Shown: positions 17,488 through 26,544 of the stretch, piece after piece | Position numbering within the stretch: position 1 is the first letter of the stretch | Layout of the letters: the number at the start of each line of letters is the position of its first letter | Program-made: the position numbers and the translations under genes | NCBI RefSeq assembly: GCF_003993775.1 | Contig: NZ_RJRZ01000001.1 | Span: forward strand, 533,228-597,227 | Length of the DNA stretch: 64,000 nt | Direction: 5' to 3' | DNA from: Frigidibacter oleivorans | GTDB lineage: Bacteria > Pseudomonadota > Alphaproteobacteria > Rhodobacterales > Rhodobacteraceae | Notes under the pieces: generated by a model | The model's input: the letters and a program-made list of their open reading frames with translations, nothing else | Told to the model about the DNA's origin: nothing | Database searches by the model: none

Positions 17488-18381
17488 TCACCCCGCGCAG
17501 CCCGAGGCGCGGGTTTCCACCTCGAAGGTGGAATGCGCGAGCCTGAAGTCGCGGCGCAGCATCGCCTTGACCCGCGCCACCACCTCGGGCGCGGCGTGGC
17601 CCTCGGCCAGCACCAGATGCGCCTCGACCGAATTGCGCCGCTCGTCGATCTGCCACAGGTGCAGGTGATGCACGCCCTCGACCCCCTCCTCGGCCGCGAT
17701 GGCCTGGCGCAGGTCGTCGCGTTCCATCCCGGGGGGGGCCCCCAGCATCAGGATGCGGATCACCGGCCCCAGATCCTGCGCGACATGCCACAGGATATAG
17801 GCCGAGATACCCAGCGTGATGATCGGGTCCGCCAGCCGCCAGTCGAACATCAGGATCAGCGCGCCGCCGACGATCACCGCGACCGAACTGCCCGCATCGG
17901 CGAGGTTGTGCAGGAAGGCCGCGCGGATGTTCACGCTGTCCTGCGCCAGCCGCCATGTCAGCGCGGCGGTGATCAGGTCGATGACCAGCGCCACCCCCGC
18001 CAGCACGATGACGATGCCACCCGCCACCGGCTGCGGGTCGAGGATGCGCAGCACCGCCTCATAGGCCAGCCACAGCGAGATCAGGATCAGCGCGGTATAG
18101 TTGACCAGCGCCGCCACCACCTCGGCCCGGCCATAGCCGAAGGTCATGGTGGCATCGGCGGGCCGGCGGGCGATGCGCCGGGCGGCGAAGGCCACGATCA
18201 GCGACACCGCGTCGGAAAAGTTGTGCAGCGCATCGGCGATCAGCGCGACCGAGCCCGACAGGATGCCGCCCGCCACCTGCGCGACGGTCAGGACCAGGTT
18301 GACGACAACGGCGAGCGCGACATTGCGTTCGGCCCCGGCATGGGCGTGGGAATGGCCGTGATGGCCATGATCGTGCGGCAT
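17488..18381 (-). CDS. Cation diffusion facilitator (zinc/divalent metal efflux)
   Basis: This 297-residue protein has a His-rich N-terminus (HDHGHHGHSHAHAG) and six membrane spans. The transport-site motifs are ALIADALHNFSDAVSL (HxxxD in helix 2) and AAFLHNLADAGSSV (helix 5). The cytoplasmic C-terminal domain begins near residue 205 (GVEGVHHLHLWQID). It is of the CzcD/ZitB type and exports Zn2+ or similar divalent ions in exchange for protons. The restriction cassette follows on the same strand, and the LysR gene upstream is 60 bases away. No metal-responsive regulator is visible. Confidence 0.92.
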   Translation of the reverse strand: MPHDHGHHGHSHAHAGAERNVALAVVVNLVLTVAQVAGGILSGSVALIADALHNFSDAVSLIVAFAARRIARRPADATMTFGYGRAEVVAALVNYTALILISLWLAYEAVLRILDPQPVAGGIVIVLAGVALVIDLITAALTWRLAQDSVNIRAAFLHNLADAGSSVAVIVGGALILMFDWRLADPIITLGISAYILWHVAQDLGPVIRILMLGAPPGMERDDLRQAIAAEEGVEGVHHLHLWQIDERRNSVEAHLVLAEGHAAPEVVARVKAMLRRDFRLAHSTFEVETRASGCAG

Positions 18382-18441
18382 CGGTGGTTCCTGCGTCTCG
18401 ACTCGCGGCCGGTCCAGTATCGCACCCGGTCCGGTGCAGGC

Positions 18442-19440
18442 TCAAGCGATCTGCCCGGGCTCGGCCGGCACCGCCTCCGCCGCCCAGTCCTCCAGCCGCC
18501 GGAAGCCCGGCACCGTGGCCGCGGCGGCCTGCAGCGCGTCGATCAGTCGCTGGACCAGCGGCGACAGCGGCCGCCCGGCGGCGGTGATGATGCCGAAGCG
18601 GAACGGGATGCGGAAGGCCAGCGGCACCACCGACACGCCCGCGACCGGCAGGCCCGTCGAGGTCAGCGATTCCACCAGCGCGATGCCCAGCCCCTGCCGC
18701 GCCAGCGCGATCGAGACGGGGCTGGAATTGCTGTCGATCAGCGCGGCAGGCTCGACACCCTCGGCCGCGAGCGACTGGTTGATCGACAGCCGCAGACGGA
18801 ACGGGTTGTGCGAGGCGATCAGCCGCTCGCCCCGCAGGTCCGCCGCCGTCGCGATCCCGGCCCCGGCGAGCCGGTGTCCCTCGGCTACCACGGCGACGCA
18901 GGGCACCTCGGCCGTCCAGTGCACCTCCACCCCCGGATTGTCGAGCGGCAGGCTGGTCAGCCCCAGATCGGCGGTTCGGTCCGCGACCGCCTGCACGACG
19001 GTTTCGGCCGAGGTCGAGCGCAGGTGCACCCGCGGGGGGATGTCCTCGCGGGCAAGGCCCGCCAGAACCATGGGGATGATGCTGGCGGACATGGAGGGCA
19101 GCGAGGCGATCTCGATGGGTTCCGGCGCGGCGGTGGCGATGCCGCGGGCCCGTTCGGCGATGGTGCGCAGACCGCCGAGGATCAGTTCGGCCTGCGCGTA
19201 GAACGCGACCCCCTGCTGGGTGGGCGAGATCCGCGGCCCGTTGCGATGCAGCAGCGGAAAGCCCAGTTCCGCCTCGAGCTCCTGGATCAGCCGGGTCACG
19301 GCCGGCTGCGACCGGCCAAGCGCCCGGGCCGCCCCCGTCATCGACCCGATCGAGACCACCGCGACGAAGGCCTCGAGCTGCCGGGTGTCGAGATAGGGGC
19401 TGCTCATCGCGGCCGGCGGGGGAAGAGAGGCGTCCTGCAT
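18442..19440 (-). CDS. LysR-family transcriptional regulator
   Basis: This protein of 332 residues (321 from the Met at 19407) has an N-terminal winged helix (LDTRQLEAFVAVVSIGSMTGAARALGRSQPAVTRLIQELEAELGF split over helix-turn-helix and wing) and a periplasmic-binding-like effector domain from about residue 100. It lies downstream of the carboxylesterase on the same strand with a 113-base gap. It may regulate the transport/catabolism operon before it, but LysR genes usually control divergent genes and none is present here. The effector is not predictable. Confidence 0.9.
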   Translation of the reverse strand: MQDASLPPPAAMSSPYLDTRQLEAFVAVVSIGSMTGAARALGRSQPAVTRLIQELEAELGFPLLHRNGPRISPTQQGVAFYAQAELILGGLRTIAERARGIATAAPEPIEIASLPSMSASIIPMVLAGLAREDIPPRVHLRSTSAETVVQAVADRTADLGLTSLPLDNPGVEVHWTAEVPCVAVVAEGHRLAGAGIATAADLRGERLIASHNPFRLRLSINQSLAAEGVEPAALIDSNSSPVSIALARQGLGIALVESLTSTGLPVAGVSVVPLAFRIPFRFGIITAAGRPLSPLVQRLIDALQAAAATVPGFRRLEDWAAEAVPAEPGQIA

Positions 19441-19552
19441 GGACCGATCTTCGGGCCATGGCGCCGGATGTCGAGTCCCCGTTTCGCGGGGCTTGCGGAA
19501 AATCCCGCCGCTGCGGCCACGGCGCCGCGACAGGCATCATGGCGGGGCCGGG

Positions 19553-21079
19553 TCAACTGCGCACCGCCCCGCCAGCCCACAGGTCGAGCCGCGCGCCGAA
19601 CGGGTCGCGCGCCAGCCGCGCGCCCCCGGCATCGACATGGATCACGCCTGCCCCCTCCGGGTCATGGCGCGGCGCCGTGCAGCCCTCGGTCGCGGGCTCC
19701 TCGCCCCGGATGAAGGACAGCCACAGCGCATGGCTGCGCCGGGCCAGTCCCGCATCGGCGGATCGCTGGCGCGGGGGCAGGGGGGACTGGTCCATGCCGG
19801 GCCGGAACCAGACATGCCCCACCTCGGCCCCGTGGGCGGCGCCGGTCTCGTCCGGTCCGGTCCCGCCCCACAGGTATTTCCACACCGGCCGGTGCCGGCC
19901 CTGCGCGCGGGCAAAGCGGATGGCGGGGTTTTGGAACACCAGATCGCCCCCCACCGCCCGCCAGATCCCCGCCGGCCCGTGCCCGGGCAGGGCGGCGCGA
20001 TAGCGGGCGACGATCTCTTCCCCGGTCAGGCCCATCGGCCGCACTCTCTGGTCCAGCAGCCGGGCCGCGCCTTCCATGTCGAGCCAGGCGGGCAGCACGC
20101 CGGAATGGGTCAGGTATTCGGCCGTGGTGCAGCCGATCATCATCGGCACCGGCGCGGTGGCGCCCCGCTCGGCTAGCGCCTCGGGATGGTCGGGCAGCGA
20201 GACCCCGTCGATCACCGGCACGAAGGGCACGCCCAGCATCGCCGCACGCCCGTCGCGGGCGGCATCGTGGCGGTCGTAGCTTTCGTTGCAGAGGTCGCGC
20301 TGCGCGGCGATCAGCCGGTCGAGCGGGACGGTCTGCAGCCGGTCGGCCGGCAGGTCCAGCGCCGCGGCCATCCGCCGTGTCAGCCGGGCCGCATCCTCGG
20401 GCAGGTTCAGCCCGGTGGAGGCGCCCGATTGCGGCATCGCCCGCGCGAACAGGCCCCGCGCCGCAGGCATCGCCATCACCGCCGCGACAGAGAAGCCGCC
20501 GGCGGAGCGGCCGGCGAAGGTCACCCGCGCCGGATCGCCGCCGAAACCCGCGATGTTGCGCTGCACCCAGTCCAGCGCCGCGATCTGGTCCAGCAGCCCG
20601 CGATTGTCGGGGCAGCCCGGCAGGCTGAGAAAACCCATCGCGCCCAGCCGGTAGTTCACCGTCACCTCGACCACGCCCGAGGCCGCGAAGGCGCCGGATT
20701 GCAGCACCGGCTCGTTGGCCGAACCCACGGCATAACCCCCGCCATGGATCCAGACCAGCACCGGCGCCCGCCCCTGCAGGCCCGGCGTGCGGATGTTGAC
20801 GGTCAGGAAATCCTCGCCCGCGGCGAGGATGGAGGCGGCGGCCCGGCCCACCGGCCCGTAGGTCGGCAGTTGCGGGCAGATCGGCCCCAGCCTGTCGGCC
20901 GCGCGCAGCCCTGCCCAGGGCGTCACCGGCTCGGGCAGCTGAAAGCGGTTGCGGGCGGTGACCGGGGCCGCATAGGGCACGCCCAGAAAGGCCAGCGTCC
21001 CCTGCGGCTCGTGCAGGCCCGCGACACGGCCCGCCTCGGTCTCGACAACCGGGCGGGCGGGTGCGGGCGCGGCGGTCAC
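19553..21079 (-). CDS. Type B carboxylesterase
   Basis: This 508-residue alpha/beta hydrolase of the carboxylesterase B family has an oxyanion hole HGGGYAVGS (112-120), nucleophile Ser192 in AGRSAGGFS, and probable Glu321 (CTTAEYL) and His416 (AAHGAEVGH) completing the triad. No signal peptide is evident, so it is probably cytoplasmic. The GTG start at 21079 overlaps the stop of the permease gene (GTGA), tying it to the ABC transporter operon. This suggests that the imported compound or a metabolite carries an ester or carbamate bond. The true substrate is unknown. Confidence 0.9.
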   Translation of the reverse strand: MTAAPAPARPVVETEAGRVAGLHEPQGTLAFLGVPYAAPVTARNRFQLPEPVTPWAGLRAADRLGPICPQLPTYGPVGRAAASILAAGEDFLTVNIRTPGLQGRAPVLVWIHGGGYAVGSANEPVLQSGAFAASGVVEVTVNYRLGAMGFLSLPGCPDNRGLLDQIAALDWVQRNIAGFGGDPARVTFAGRSAGGFSVAAVMAMPAARGLFARAMPQSGASTGLNLPEDAARLTRRMAAALDLPADRLQTVPLDRLIAAQRDLCNESYDRHDAARDGRAAMLGVPFVPVIDGVSLPDHPEALAERGATAPVPMMIGCTTAEYLTHSGVLPAWLDMEGAARLLDQRVRPMGLTGEEIVARYRAALPGHGPAGIWRAVGGDLVFQNPAIRFARAQGRHRPVWKYLWGGTGPDETGAAHGAEVGHVWFRPGMDQSPLPPRQRSADAGLARRSHALWLSFIRGEEPATEGCTAPRHDPEGAGVIHVDAGGARLARDPFGARLDLWAGGAVRS

Positions 21080-21852
21080 AGCGCCTTCCTCAGGCCCACC
21101 AGCCGCTCGACGGCGATCACCACGGCGATCGAGATCAGGATCAGGATCACCGACAGCGCCGCGATCTGCGGGTCGGTGGAGATCTCGAGGTAGTTGTAGA
21201 TCTCGGTCGGCAGGGTCGAGGTCTTCACAGACACGATGAACAGCGAGATCGTCGCCTCGTCGAACGAGATCAGGAAGGCGATCACCCCGCCCGCGATCAG
21301 CCCCGGGCGGATCAGCGGCAGCGTGATCCGGCGGAACACCGTCAGCGGCGCCGCGCCATGGACCATCGCCGCCTCTTCCACGCGCCGGTCCACGGCCATC
21401 AGGCTCATGGTGATGGTGCGGACGGTGTAGGGGACGGTGATCCCCAGATGCGCGAGGATGATGCCGCGATAGCTGTCCAGCAGCCCCAGCGGCGCCAGAA
21501 CCAGCATGATCCCCACCGCCAGCACGATATGCGGCACCAGGAAGGGCGCGAGCACGAGGAAGCTGATCGCCTCGCGCCCCCGGAACTTCCACCGCACCAG
21601 CGCCAGCGACAGCAGCGTGCCCATCGTCACCGCGGCCAGCGAGACGGCGAGCCCGATCACGACGCTGCGCCCGAAGGACGAGATGAAGGCCGCGTTCCGG
21701 AACACCTTGGCATAGCTGCCGAAGGACCAGGATTCGGGCGGGAAGGCCAGGTAGTTGCGGGTGTCGAAGCTGACGACGAAGACCACGAGGATCGGCGCCA
21801 GCAGGAAGAGGTAGAGAAGGACGATCAGCCCGGACCACAGGACACGCTGCAT
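21076..21852 (-). CDS. ABC transporter permease, spermidine/putrescine type (PotC-like)
   Basis: This 258-residue inner-membrane permease has about six spans and the EAA loop EEAAMVHGAAPLTVFRRITLPLIRPGL around residues 158-182, which docks the ATPase. The opening LIVLLYLFLLAPILVVFVVSF and the ending are PotC-like. The ATG at 21852 has GGAGG seven bases upstream; a GTG two codons earlier would overlap the preceding stop. It forms a heterodimeric channel with the adjacent permease. It is part of the eight-gene minus-strand operon. Confidence 0.92.
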   Translation of the reverse strand: MQRVLWSGLIVLLYLFLLAPILVVFVVSFDTRNYLAFPPESWSFGSYAKVFRNAAFISSFGRSVVIGLAVSLAAVTMGTLLSLALVRWKFRGREAISFLVLAPFLVPHIVLAVGIMLVLAPLGLLDSYRGIILAHLGITVPYTVRTITMSLMAVDRRVEEAAMVHGAAPLTVFRRITLPLIRPGLIAGGVIAFLISFDEATISLFIVSVKTSTLPTEIYNYLEISTDPQIAALSVILILISIAVVIAVERLVGLRKAL

Positions 21853-21854
21853 TC

Positions 21855-22730
21855 TCACCCCTCCAGACCGCGCAGCGCGCGTTGATAGAGCACGATCACC
21901 GTCGAGAAGATTCCCAGCAGGATCATCGCCAGCGCCGCGGCCAGCGGCCAGTTCAGCGTCACCGTCGCCTCGGAATAGATCTCGGTCCCCAGCACGAAGA
22001 CCCGGCCGCCGCCCATCAGCCGCGGCGTGACGAAGGACGAGATCGCCAGCACGAAGACCAGCAGCGCCCCGGTCAGCACGCCGGGCAGCGACAGGGGCAG
22101 GATAATCCGCCAGAACACCCGCAGCCGGTTGGCGCCCAGCATCGCCGCCGCCTCTTCCAGCGCGGGGTTGAGCCGGCCGAAGCCCGCGAGCATGGCGAGG
22201 ATGGCATAGGGCATCAGGATCTCGATCAGCGCGATATTGGCACCGAGGCTGTTGTTCGACAGCCGGATCGGCGCATCGGTCAGCGACAGCGCCGCGAGGG
22301 TGGAGTTGATGACCCCCCGGTCCCCCAGCAGCACCATCCAGCCATAGGTCCGAACCACCGCCGAGGTCAGCAGCGGCGCCACCGCCAGCGCGGTCAGCAC
22401 CCCCCGCCAGCGGCTTTGCGTGCGGGCGAGGAACAGCGCGATCGGATAGCCGAGAAGCACCGCGAACACGCTGACGGTGACGCCCAGCCACAGCGTGTTC
22501 AGCCCCACCTGCCAGTAGAAGGGATCGGTCAGCGCCGCGCGGTAGTTGGCCAGCGTCAGCTCGCTGCCGAAGGCGGTCATCCCGCCCGCCGACAGCGAGG
22601 CCCGGGCGAGCCACGCCATCGGCAGCAGGAAGGTGCACAGCAGCGCCAGCAGCCCCGGCACCAGCAGCATCAGCACGATCAGCCGGTTGCGCCCGGCCGG
22701 ACACTCGGCGGGATAGGCGGTGGCGCTCAT
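21855..22730 (-). CDS. ABC transporter permease, spermidine/putrescine type (PotB-like)
   Basis: This 291-residue permease has an N-terminal helix (LIVLMLLVPGLLALLCTFLLP), a periplasmic loop, then the PotB-like core (NTLWLGVTVSVFAVLLGYPIALFLAR) and the EAA motif LEEAAAMLGANRLRVFWRIILPLSLPGV. It starts with a 4-base overlap with the ATPase stop and ends three bases before the second permease. Together with the ATPase and binding protein it forms a complete importer. Confidence 0.92.
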   Translation of the reverse strand: MSATAYPAECPAGRNRLIVLMLLVPGLLALLCTFLLPMAWLARASLSAGGMTAFGSELTLANYRAALTDPFYWQVGLNTLWLGVTVSVFAVLLGYPIALFLARTQSRWRGVLTALAVAPLLTSAVVRTYGWMVLLGDRGVINSTLAALSLTDAPIRLSNNSLGANIALIEILMPYAILAMLAGFGRLNPALEEAAAMLGANRLRVFWRIILPLSLPGVLTGALLVFVLAISSFVTPRLMGGGRVFVLGTEIYSEATVTLNWPLAAALAMILLGIFSTVIVLYQRALRGLEG

Positions 22731-23797
22731 GCCCCGCCTCCGCCGATCAGGGTGACATCGACCGGCGCCACGGTCAGGGTGATGCGGTCGCCGGTCTGCG
22801 GCAGCGCCCCGGCATGGGTATGCATGTCGGCCAGCATCCGGCGCCCGGCCACGTCGACGGCCAGCGTCAGGATCTGGCCGCGATAGGTGACCTTCTCCAC
22901 CTGCCCGGCAAAGCGGTTGGGGCCGGGGGCCGCATCCTGCGCCAGCTTCAGCCGGTGCGGGCGCACCATCAGCTTCACCGCATCGCCCGGCGTGCCCGCG
23001 CCGTCGAAGGCGAGCGTGCCGATGCCCTCGACCTCGGCCAGGCCGGGGGCGCTGATCCGGCCGGGGAAGAAGTTGCCCGCCCCGATGAAGCCCGCGACGA
23101 ATTCGCTGGCCGGCGCGTCGAAGATCTGCCGCGGCGTGCCGATCTGTTCCAGCCGGCCCGCCGACATCACCGCCAGACGGTCCGCCATCGACAGCGCCTC
23201 GTCCTGGTCATGGGTGACGAAGATCGCGGTCACGCCGGTGCGGCGCTGGATGTCGCGGATCTCGTCGCGCATCTCGTCGCGCAGCTTGGCGTCGAGGTTC
23301 GACAGGGGTTCGTCCAGCAGCAGCAGTTCGGGCTCGATCACCAGCGACCGGGCAATGGCGCAGCGCTGCTGCTGGCCGCCCGACAGCTGGGTGACGCGAC
23401 GATCCCCCAGACCGCCGAGCTTCACCATGTCGAGCGCGCGCGCCACCTTCTGCGCGCGCTCGGACTTCGGGATGTTGCGCATCTCCAGACCGAAGGCCAC
23501 GTTTTCGGCCACGGTCATGTGCGGGAACAGCGCATAGGCCTGGAACACCATGCCCATGTTCCGGCGATAGACCGGGATCTGCGAGATTTCGCGCCCGTTC
23601 AGGCGGATATGGCCCGCGGTCGGGTCGATCAGCCCGGCGATCATCCGCAGGATTGTGGTCTTGCCGCAGCCCGAGGGGCCGAGAAGGGCCAGCATCTCGC
23701 CCCGCGGCAGGGCGAAGCTGACATGGTCGACCGACGGCCGGGCCGCGCCTGGATAGGTCTTGACCAGGTCTTCGACGATGATGTGCGGATCGGCCAT
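22727..23797 (-). CDS. ABC transporter ATP-binding protein, PotA/FbpC-like
   Basis: This 356-residue ATPase has Walker A GPSGCGKT (40-47), Q-loop MGMVFQAYALFPH, signature LSGGQQQR, Walker B LLLLDEPLSNLD and the switch histidine THD. A C-terminal TOBE-type regulatory domain (about 270-350) includes VKLMVRPHRLKLA and ends VAPVDVTLIGGGGA. It powers import through the two downstream permeases. It lies 22 bases after the binding-protein gene. Confidence 0.95.
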   Translation of the reverse strand: MADPHIIVEDLVKTYPGAARPSVDHVSFALPRGEMLALLGPSGCGKTTILRMIAGLIDPTAGHIRLNGREISQIPVYRRNMGMVFQAYALFPHMTVAENVAFGLEMRNIPKSERAQKVARALDMVKLGGLGDRRVTQLSGGQQQRCAIARSLVIEPELLLLDEPLSNLDAKLRDEMRDEIRDIQRRTGVTAIFVTHDQDEALSMADRLAVMSAGRLEQIGTPRQIFDAPASEFVAGFIGAGNFFPGRISAPGLAEVEGIGTLAFDGAGTPGDAVKLMVRPHRLKLAQDAAPGPNRFAGQVEKVTYRGQILTLAVDVAGRRMLADMHTHAGALPQTGDRITLTVAPVDVTLIGGGGA

Positions 23798-23819
23798 CGG
23801 GATGTTCCTGCCTCGGATG

Positions 23820-24866
23820 TCAGTTTTGGGCGATGACTTCGCGGTTGATCCGCTGGATCCACTGCGAATAGACCGTCGCGATCCACGGCCAGTCCAGCGT
23901 CATCTGCGCGGCCTGCGCCTCGGGCGAGCCGTAGATGCGCTGCGCCGTCTCGGGCGACAGTTCGACTTCGGTGTTCACCGGACCGTAGAAGCTCTGTTCG
24001 GCGAAGGTCGCCTGCGCCTCGGCCGACAGGGCATAGTCGATGAAGGTCTTGGCCGCCTCGGCCTCGGTGCTGCCCGCGACGAGGTTGATGGTGTTGGTCT
24101 GGCCGATGGAGCCTTCCTTCGGCGCCGCGATGCCGATGATCCCGCCCTGCGTGTCATGCAGGTACTGGGCGCGGCCGTTCCAGCAGATCGACAGGTCCAC
24201 CTCGCCCGACTGCACCACCGCATAGCAATCCGGCGCCGGATCCCAGGTCGAGACGTTGGGGGCGAAGGCGTTCATCGCCTCCAGCGCCGGGTCGATGGTT
24301 TCCTTGTAATCCGCGCCGGCCATGTGGTTCAGGATCGGCAGCAGGATCACGCCCCGCGTGTCGGCCATGCGCGCGGCGATGCGGCCCTTGTATTTCGGGT
24401 CGGCGAGGTCGGACCAGCTGGTCGGCGGTTCGGTGACGGTCTCGGTGTTGTAGAGGATCGTCAGGTTGTCCTGGCTGAAGGCGATGGACCTGTCGCCGTC
24501 GATGCGCGCCCAGTCGGGCTGCTTGGCAAGGTTGGGCACCTCGGCCGGGTCGAGCGGGGCGAAGATGCCTTCCTGGTTGGCCTTGATCGCCACCGACACG
24601 TCGATCAGCGCCACATCCACCGTCGGATCGGATTTCTGCAGCGTCAGCAGGGCCAGCGTCTCGGCCGAGTTCTTCGACTGCTGGTACTGGATGTCGATAT
24701 CGGGATGCGCGGCCTCGAAGGGCTCGATGATGAACTTCTGGTAATTCTCGGCGAAGACGCCCGAGAAGCCGACCACGGTGACGGTGGCCGTCTGCGCGCC
24801 GGCGGAACCGGCGGCGGCAAGGGCTGCGGCAAGCGACAGCGCCGAAATCGAATGCTTCAGTGTCAT
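23820..24866 (-). CDS. Periplasmic substrate-binding protein of the ABC importer
   Basis: This 348-residue protein has a signal peptide (about residues 1-24, ending AAAGSAGA) and a class II (PotD/AfuA-type) fold. Indicators are VVGFSGVFAENYQKFIIEPFEAAHPDI, WSDLADPKYKGRIA and AKTFIDYALSAEAQ. It captures the ligand in the periplasm for the PotABC-like transporter. The ATG at 24866 has an AGGAAGGTAGGA ribosome region and opens the signal peptide. Family members bind polyamines, iron or opine-like compounds. The enzymes in the operon favour an organic nitrogen compound over iron, but this is inference. Confidence 0.92.
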   Translation of the reverse strand: MTLKHSISALSLAAALAAAGSAGAQTATVTVVGFSGVFAENYQKFIIEPFEAAHPDIDIQYQQSKNSAETLALLTLQKSDPTVDVALIDVSVAIKANQEGIFAPLDPAEVPNLAKQPDWARIDGDRSIAFSQDNLTILYNTETVTEPPTSWSDLADPKYKGRIAARMADTRGVILLPILNHMAGADYKETIDPALEAMNAFAPNVSTWDPAPDCYAVVQSGEVDLSICWNGRAQYLHDTQGGIIGIAAPKEGSIGQTNTINLVAGSTEAEAAKTFIDYALSAEAQATFAEQSFYGPVNTEVELSPETAQRIYGSPEAQAAQMTLDWPWIATVYSQWIQRINREVIAQN

Positions 24867-24901
24867 GGTCCTACCTTCCTGTTGATTGTCCGCCGGGCCT
24901 G

Positions 24902-25927
24902 TCATCCGGCCGGGGTCCAGCTGCGGTCGAAGAGATCCATCCAGTTCCCGCCCAGGATCTTTCGCACGGTCTCGTCTCCCCAGCCGCGGGCCAGCATGCG
25001 CGCGGTGAGGTTGGGCATGTCCGTCATCCGCCGGATACCGGCGGGCTTGTTGATCTTGACGCTGCCGAATTCGGTCAGCGTGCGGGCCGTACCCTTGTCG
25101 CGGTTGGCCCACAGCAGCCAGTCCGAGGGGCGCGGCCGGTCCAGCGAGAAATCGGTTCCGATGCCGACATGGTCGACGCCGACGAGGCCGATCACGTGTT
25201 CCATCGCGTCGAGCACATCCTCGACCGTCGCCTCGTTGCCCGCCTTCAGCCCCGGCGCGAACAGCGAGAGGCCGATCAGCCCTCCCTTTTCCGCGCAGGC
25301 CAGGAACAGGTCGTCGGGCTTGTTGCGCTTCACGTCATGCAAGGCGCGTGGCAACACATGGCTGATGCAGACCGGCGACCGGGAGGCGGCGATCGTGTCC
25401 GCCGTGGTCTTGTCGCCCACATGGCTGAGGTCGCACAGCACGCCCAGCCGGTTCATCTCGGCCACCACCTCGCGACCAAAGCCGGTCAGGCCGCTGTCAT
25501 GCTCTTCCAGATAGCCCGCACCCGAATAGTTCTGGGTGTTGTAGGTGAGCTGCATGATGCGGACGCCCAGATCGGCGAAGATCTCGACATGGTCCAGCTT
25601 GTCCTCGATGGGCGAGGTGTTCTGCCAGCCGAGGATGATGCCGGTGCGGCCCTCGGCCTTGGCGGCGCGGATGTCGGCGGTGCTGCGGACCGGGCGCAGG
25701 ATGTCGGCATTCTCGCGCAGGAACCGCTTCCACATCGAGACATAGCCGATGCCCTCGACGAAATTCTCCCACAGCACCGTCGAGACATTGACCGCGGTGA
25801 TGCCGCCCGCCCGCATCTCCTCGAAAATCGGGCGGCCCCAGAGCGAAGTCTGAAGCCCGTCCACGACGATGGCCGCGTCATGCAGCGCCTGTGCCTCGGG
25901 TGGCACCGTCCAGACCCGGTCTTCCAT
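24902..25927 (-). CDS. Membrane dipeptidase (peptidase M19) family protein, atypical metal site
   Basis: This 341-residue TIM-barrel amidohydrolase is of the renal dipeptidase family. The conserved metal histidines are present as His169 (LCDLSHV) and His190 (CISHVLPRALHD), with Asp259 (VGIGTDFSLD). The N-terminal HxD zinc motif is absent: the matching site reads DGLQT at 23-27. The bridging glutamate position reads GWQN (Gln102). This variant pattern suggests a different metal content and a substrate other than ordinary dipeptides. It overlaps the upstream isomerase gene by one base (TGATG) and precedes the transporter genes. No signal peptide is seen, so it is probably cytoplasmic. Confidence 0.85.
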   Translation of the reverse strand: MEDRVWTVPPEAQALHDAAIVVDGLQTSLWGRPIFEEMRAGGITAVNVSTVLWENFVEGIGYVSMWKRFLRENADILRPVRSTADIRAAKAEGRTGIILGWQNTSPIEDKLDHVEIFADLGVRIMQLTYNTQNYSGAGYLEEHDSGLTGFGREVVAEMNRLGVLCDLSHVGDKTTADTIAASRSPVCISHVLPRALHDVKRNKPDDLFLACAEKGGLIGLSLFAPGLKAGNEATVEDVLDAMEHVIGLVGVDHVGIGTDFSLDRPRPSDWLLWANRDKGTARTLTEFGSVKINKPAGIRRMTDMPNLTARMLARGWGDETVRKILGGNWMDLFDRSWTPAG

Positions 25928-26544
25928 CACGCGATTTCCTTCTGCTTGGCCGCGGCCAGCGCCTCGACCACGAAATCCAGCCGGTCCTGCCCCCAGAACA
26001 GCTCGTCCTCGACCACATAGGTCGGGGTGCCGAAGATGCCCCGCGCTTCCGCCTCGGCAAGGTTGCCCTGCCATTCCGCCACGATCTCGTCCGGCTGCGG
26101 ATCGCGCACCAGCGCCACGCCATCGGCGCCCAGCGTGTCGGCCGCGATCTGCTGCAGCGTGGCAAGGTCGGCGATGTCGCGATCCTCGGCCCACAGCGCG
26201 CGCTGGATCGCGAAGGAAAAGCCGGTGGGGTCCAGCCCCGCGCGCTGCACCGCGATCACCGCCTGCGCGGCCGTCTCGATGGTGCGGCAGGGATAGAAGC
26301 GCGGCTGCAGGTTCAGCGGGATGCCGAGGCGGCGGCGCCAGCGGCGCAGTTCCACCTCGTGATACTTCTGCCGATAGTCGGGGCGGGTGCGCAGCGGGAT
26401 GCCGCCATTCGCCTCGATGATGCGGATCGGGCGCAGGACCAGTCGCGCGCCGGCGTCGCGGGCGATGGCGACCATGCGCTCGGCGCCGAGATAGGCCCAA
26501 GGCGACGAGATGCCATAGAAGGCCTGCAGGGTCAGTTCAGACAT
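25927..26544 (-). CDS. DsbA-family 2-hydroxychromene-2-carboxylate isomerase-like protein
   Basis: This 205-residue thioredoxin-fold protein of the HCCA isomerase/kappa-GST type opens with LQAFYGISSPWAYLGAERM, where the Ser-Ser-Pro segment replaces the redox CxxC of DsbA. The C-terminal part contains ARGIFGTPTYVVEDELFWGQDRLDFV, the family's cis-Pro loop. Such enzymes use glutathione to isomerise aromatic intermediates, or act as GST-like proteins. The start at 26544 overlaps the FAD oxidoreductase gene by eight bases. Its precise reaction in this operon is unknown. Confidence 0.85.
   Translation of the reverse strand: MSELTLQAFYGISSPWAYLGAERMVAIARDAGARLVLRPIRIIEANGGIPLRTRPDYRQKYHEVELRRWRRRLGIPLNLQPRFYPCRTIETAAQAVIAVQRAGLDPTGFSFAIQRALWAEDRDIADLATLQQIAADTLGADGVALVRDPQPDEIVAEWQGNLAEAEARGIFGTPTYVVEDELFWGQDRLDFVVEALAAAKQKEIA

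Noticed and set aside
19553..21838. A single 761-codon protein fusing permease and carboxylesterase
   Set aside because: The first part is the permease gene read in another frame. The esterase starts at GTG 21079, overlapping the real permease stop.
22727..24866. Iron(III) importer of the Afu/Fbp type
   Set aside because: The ATPase and binding protein fold alone would allow it, but the linked dipeptidase-family, esterase and oxidoreductase genes fit an organic substrate better. It is kept only as a minor alternative.
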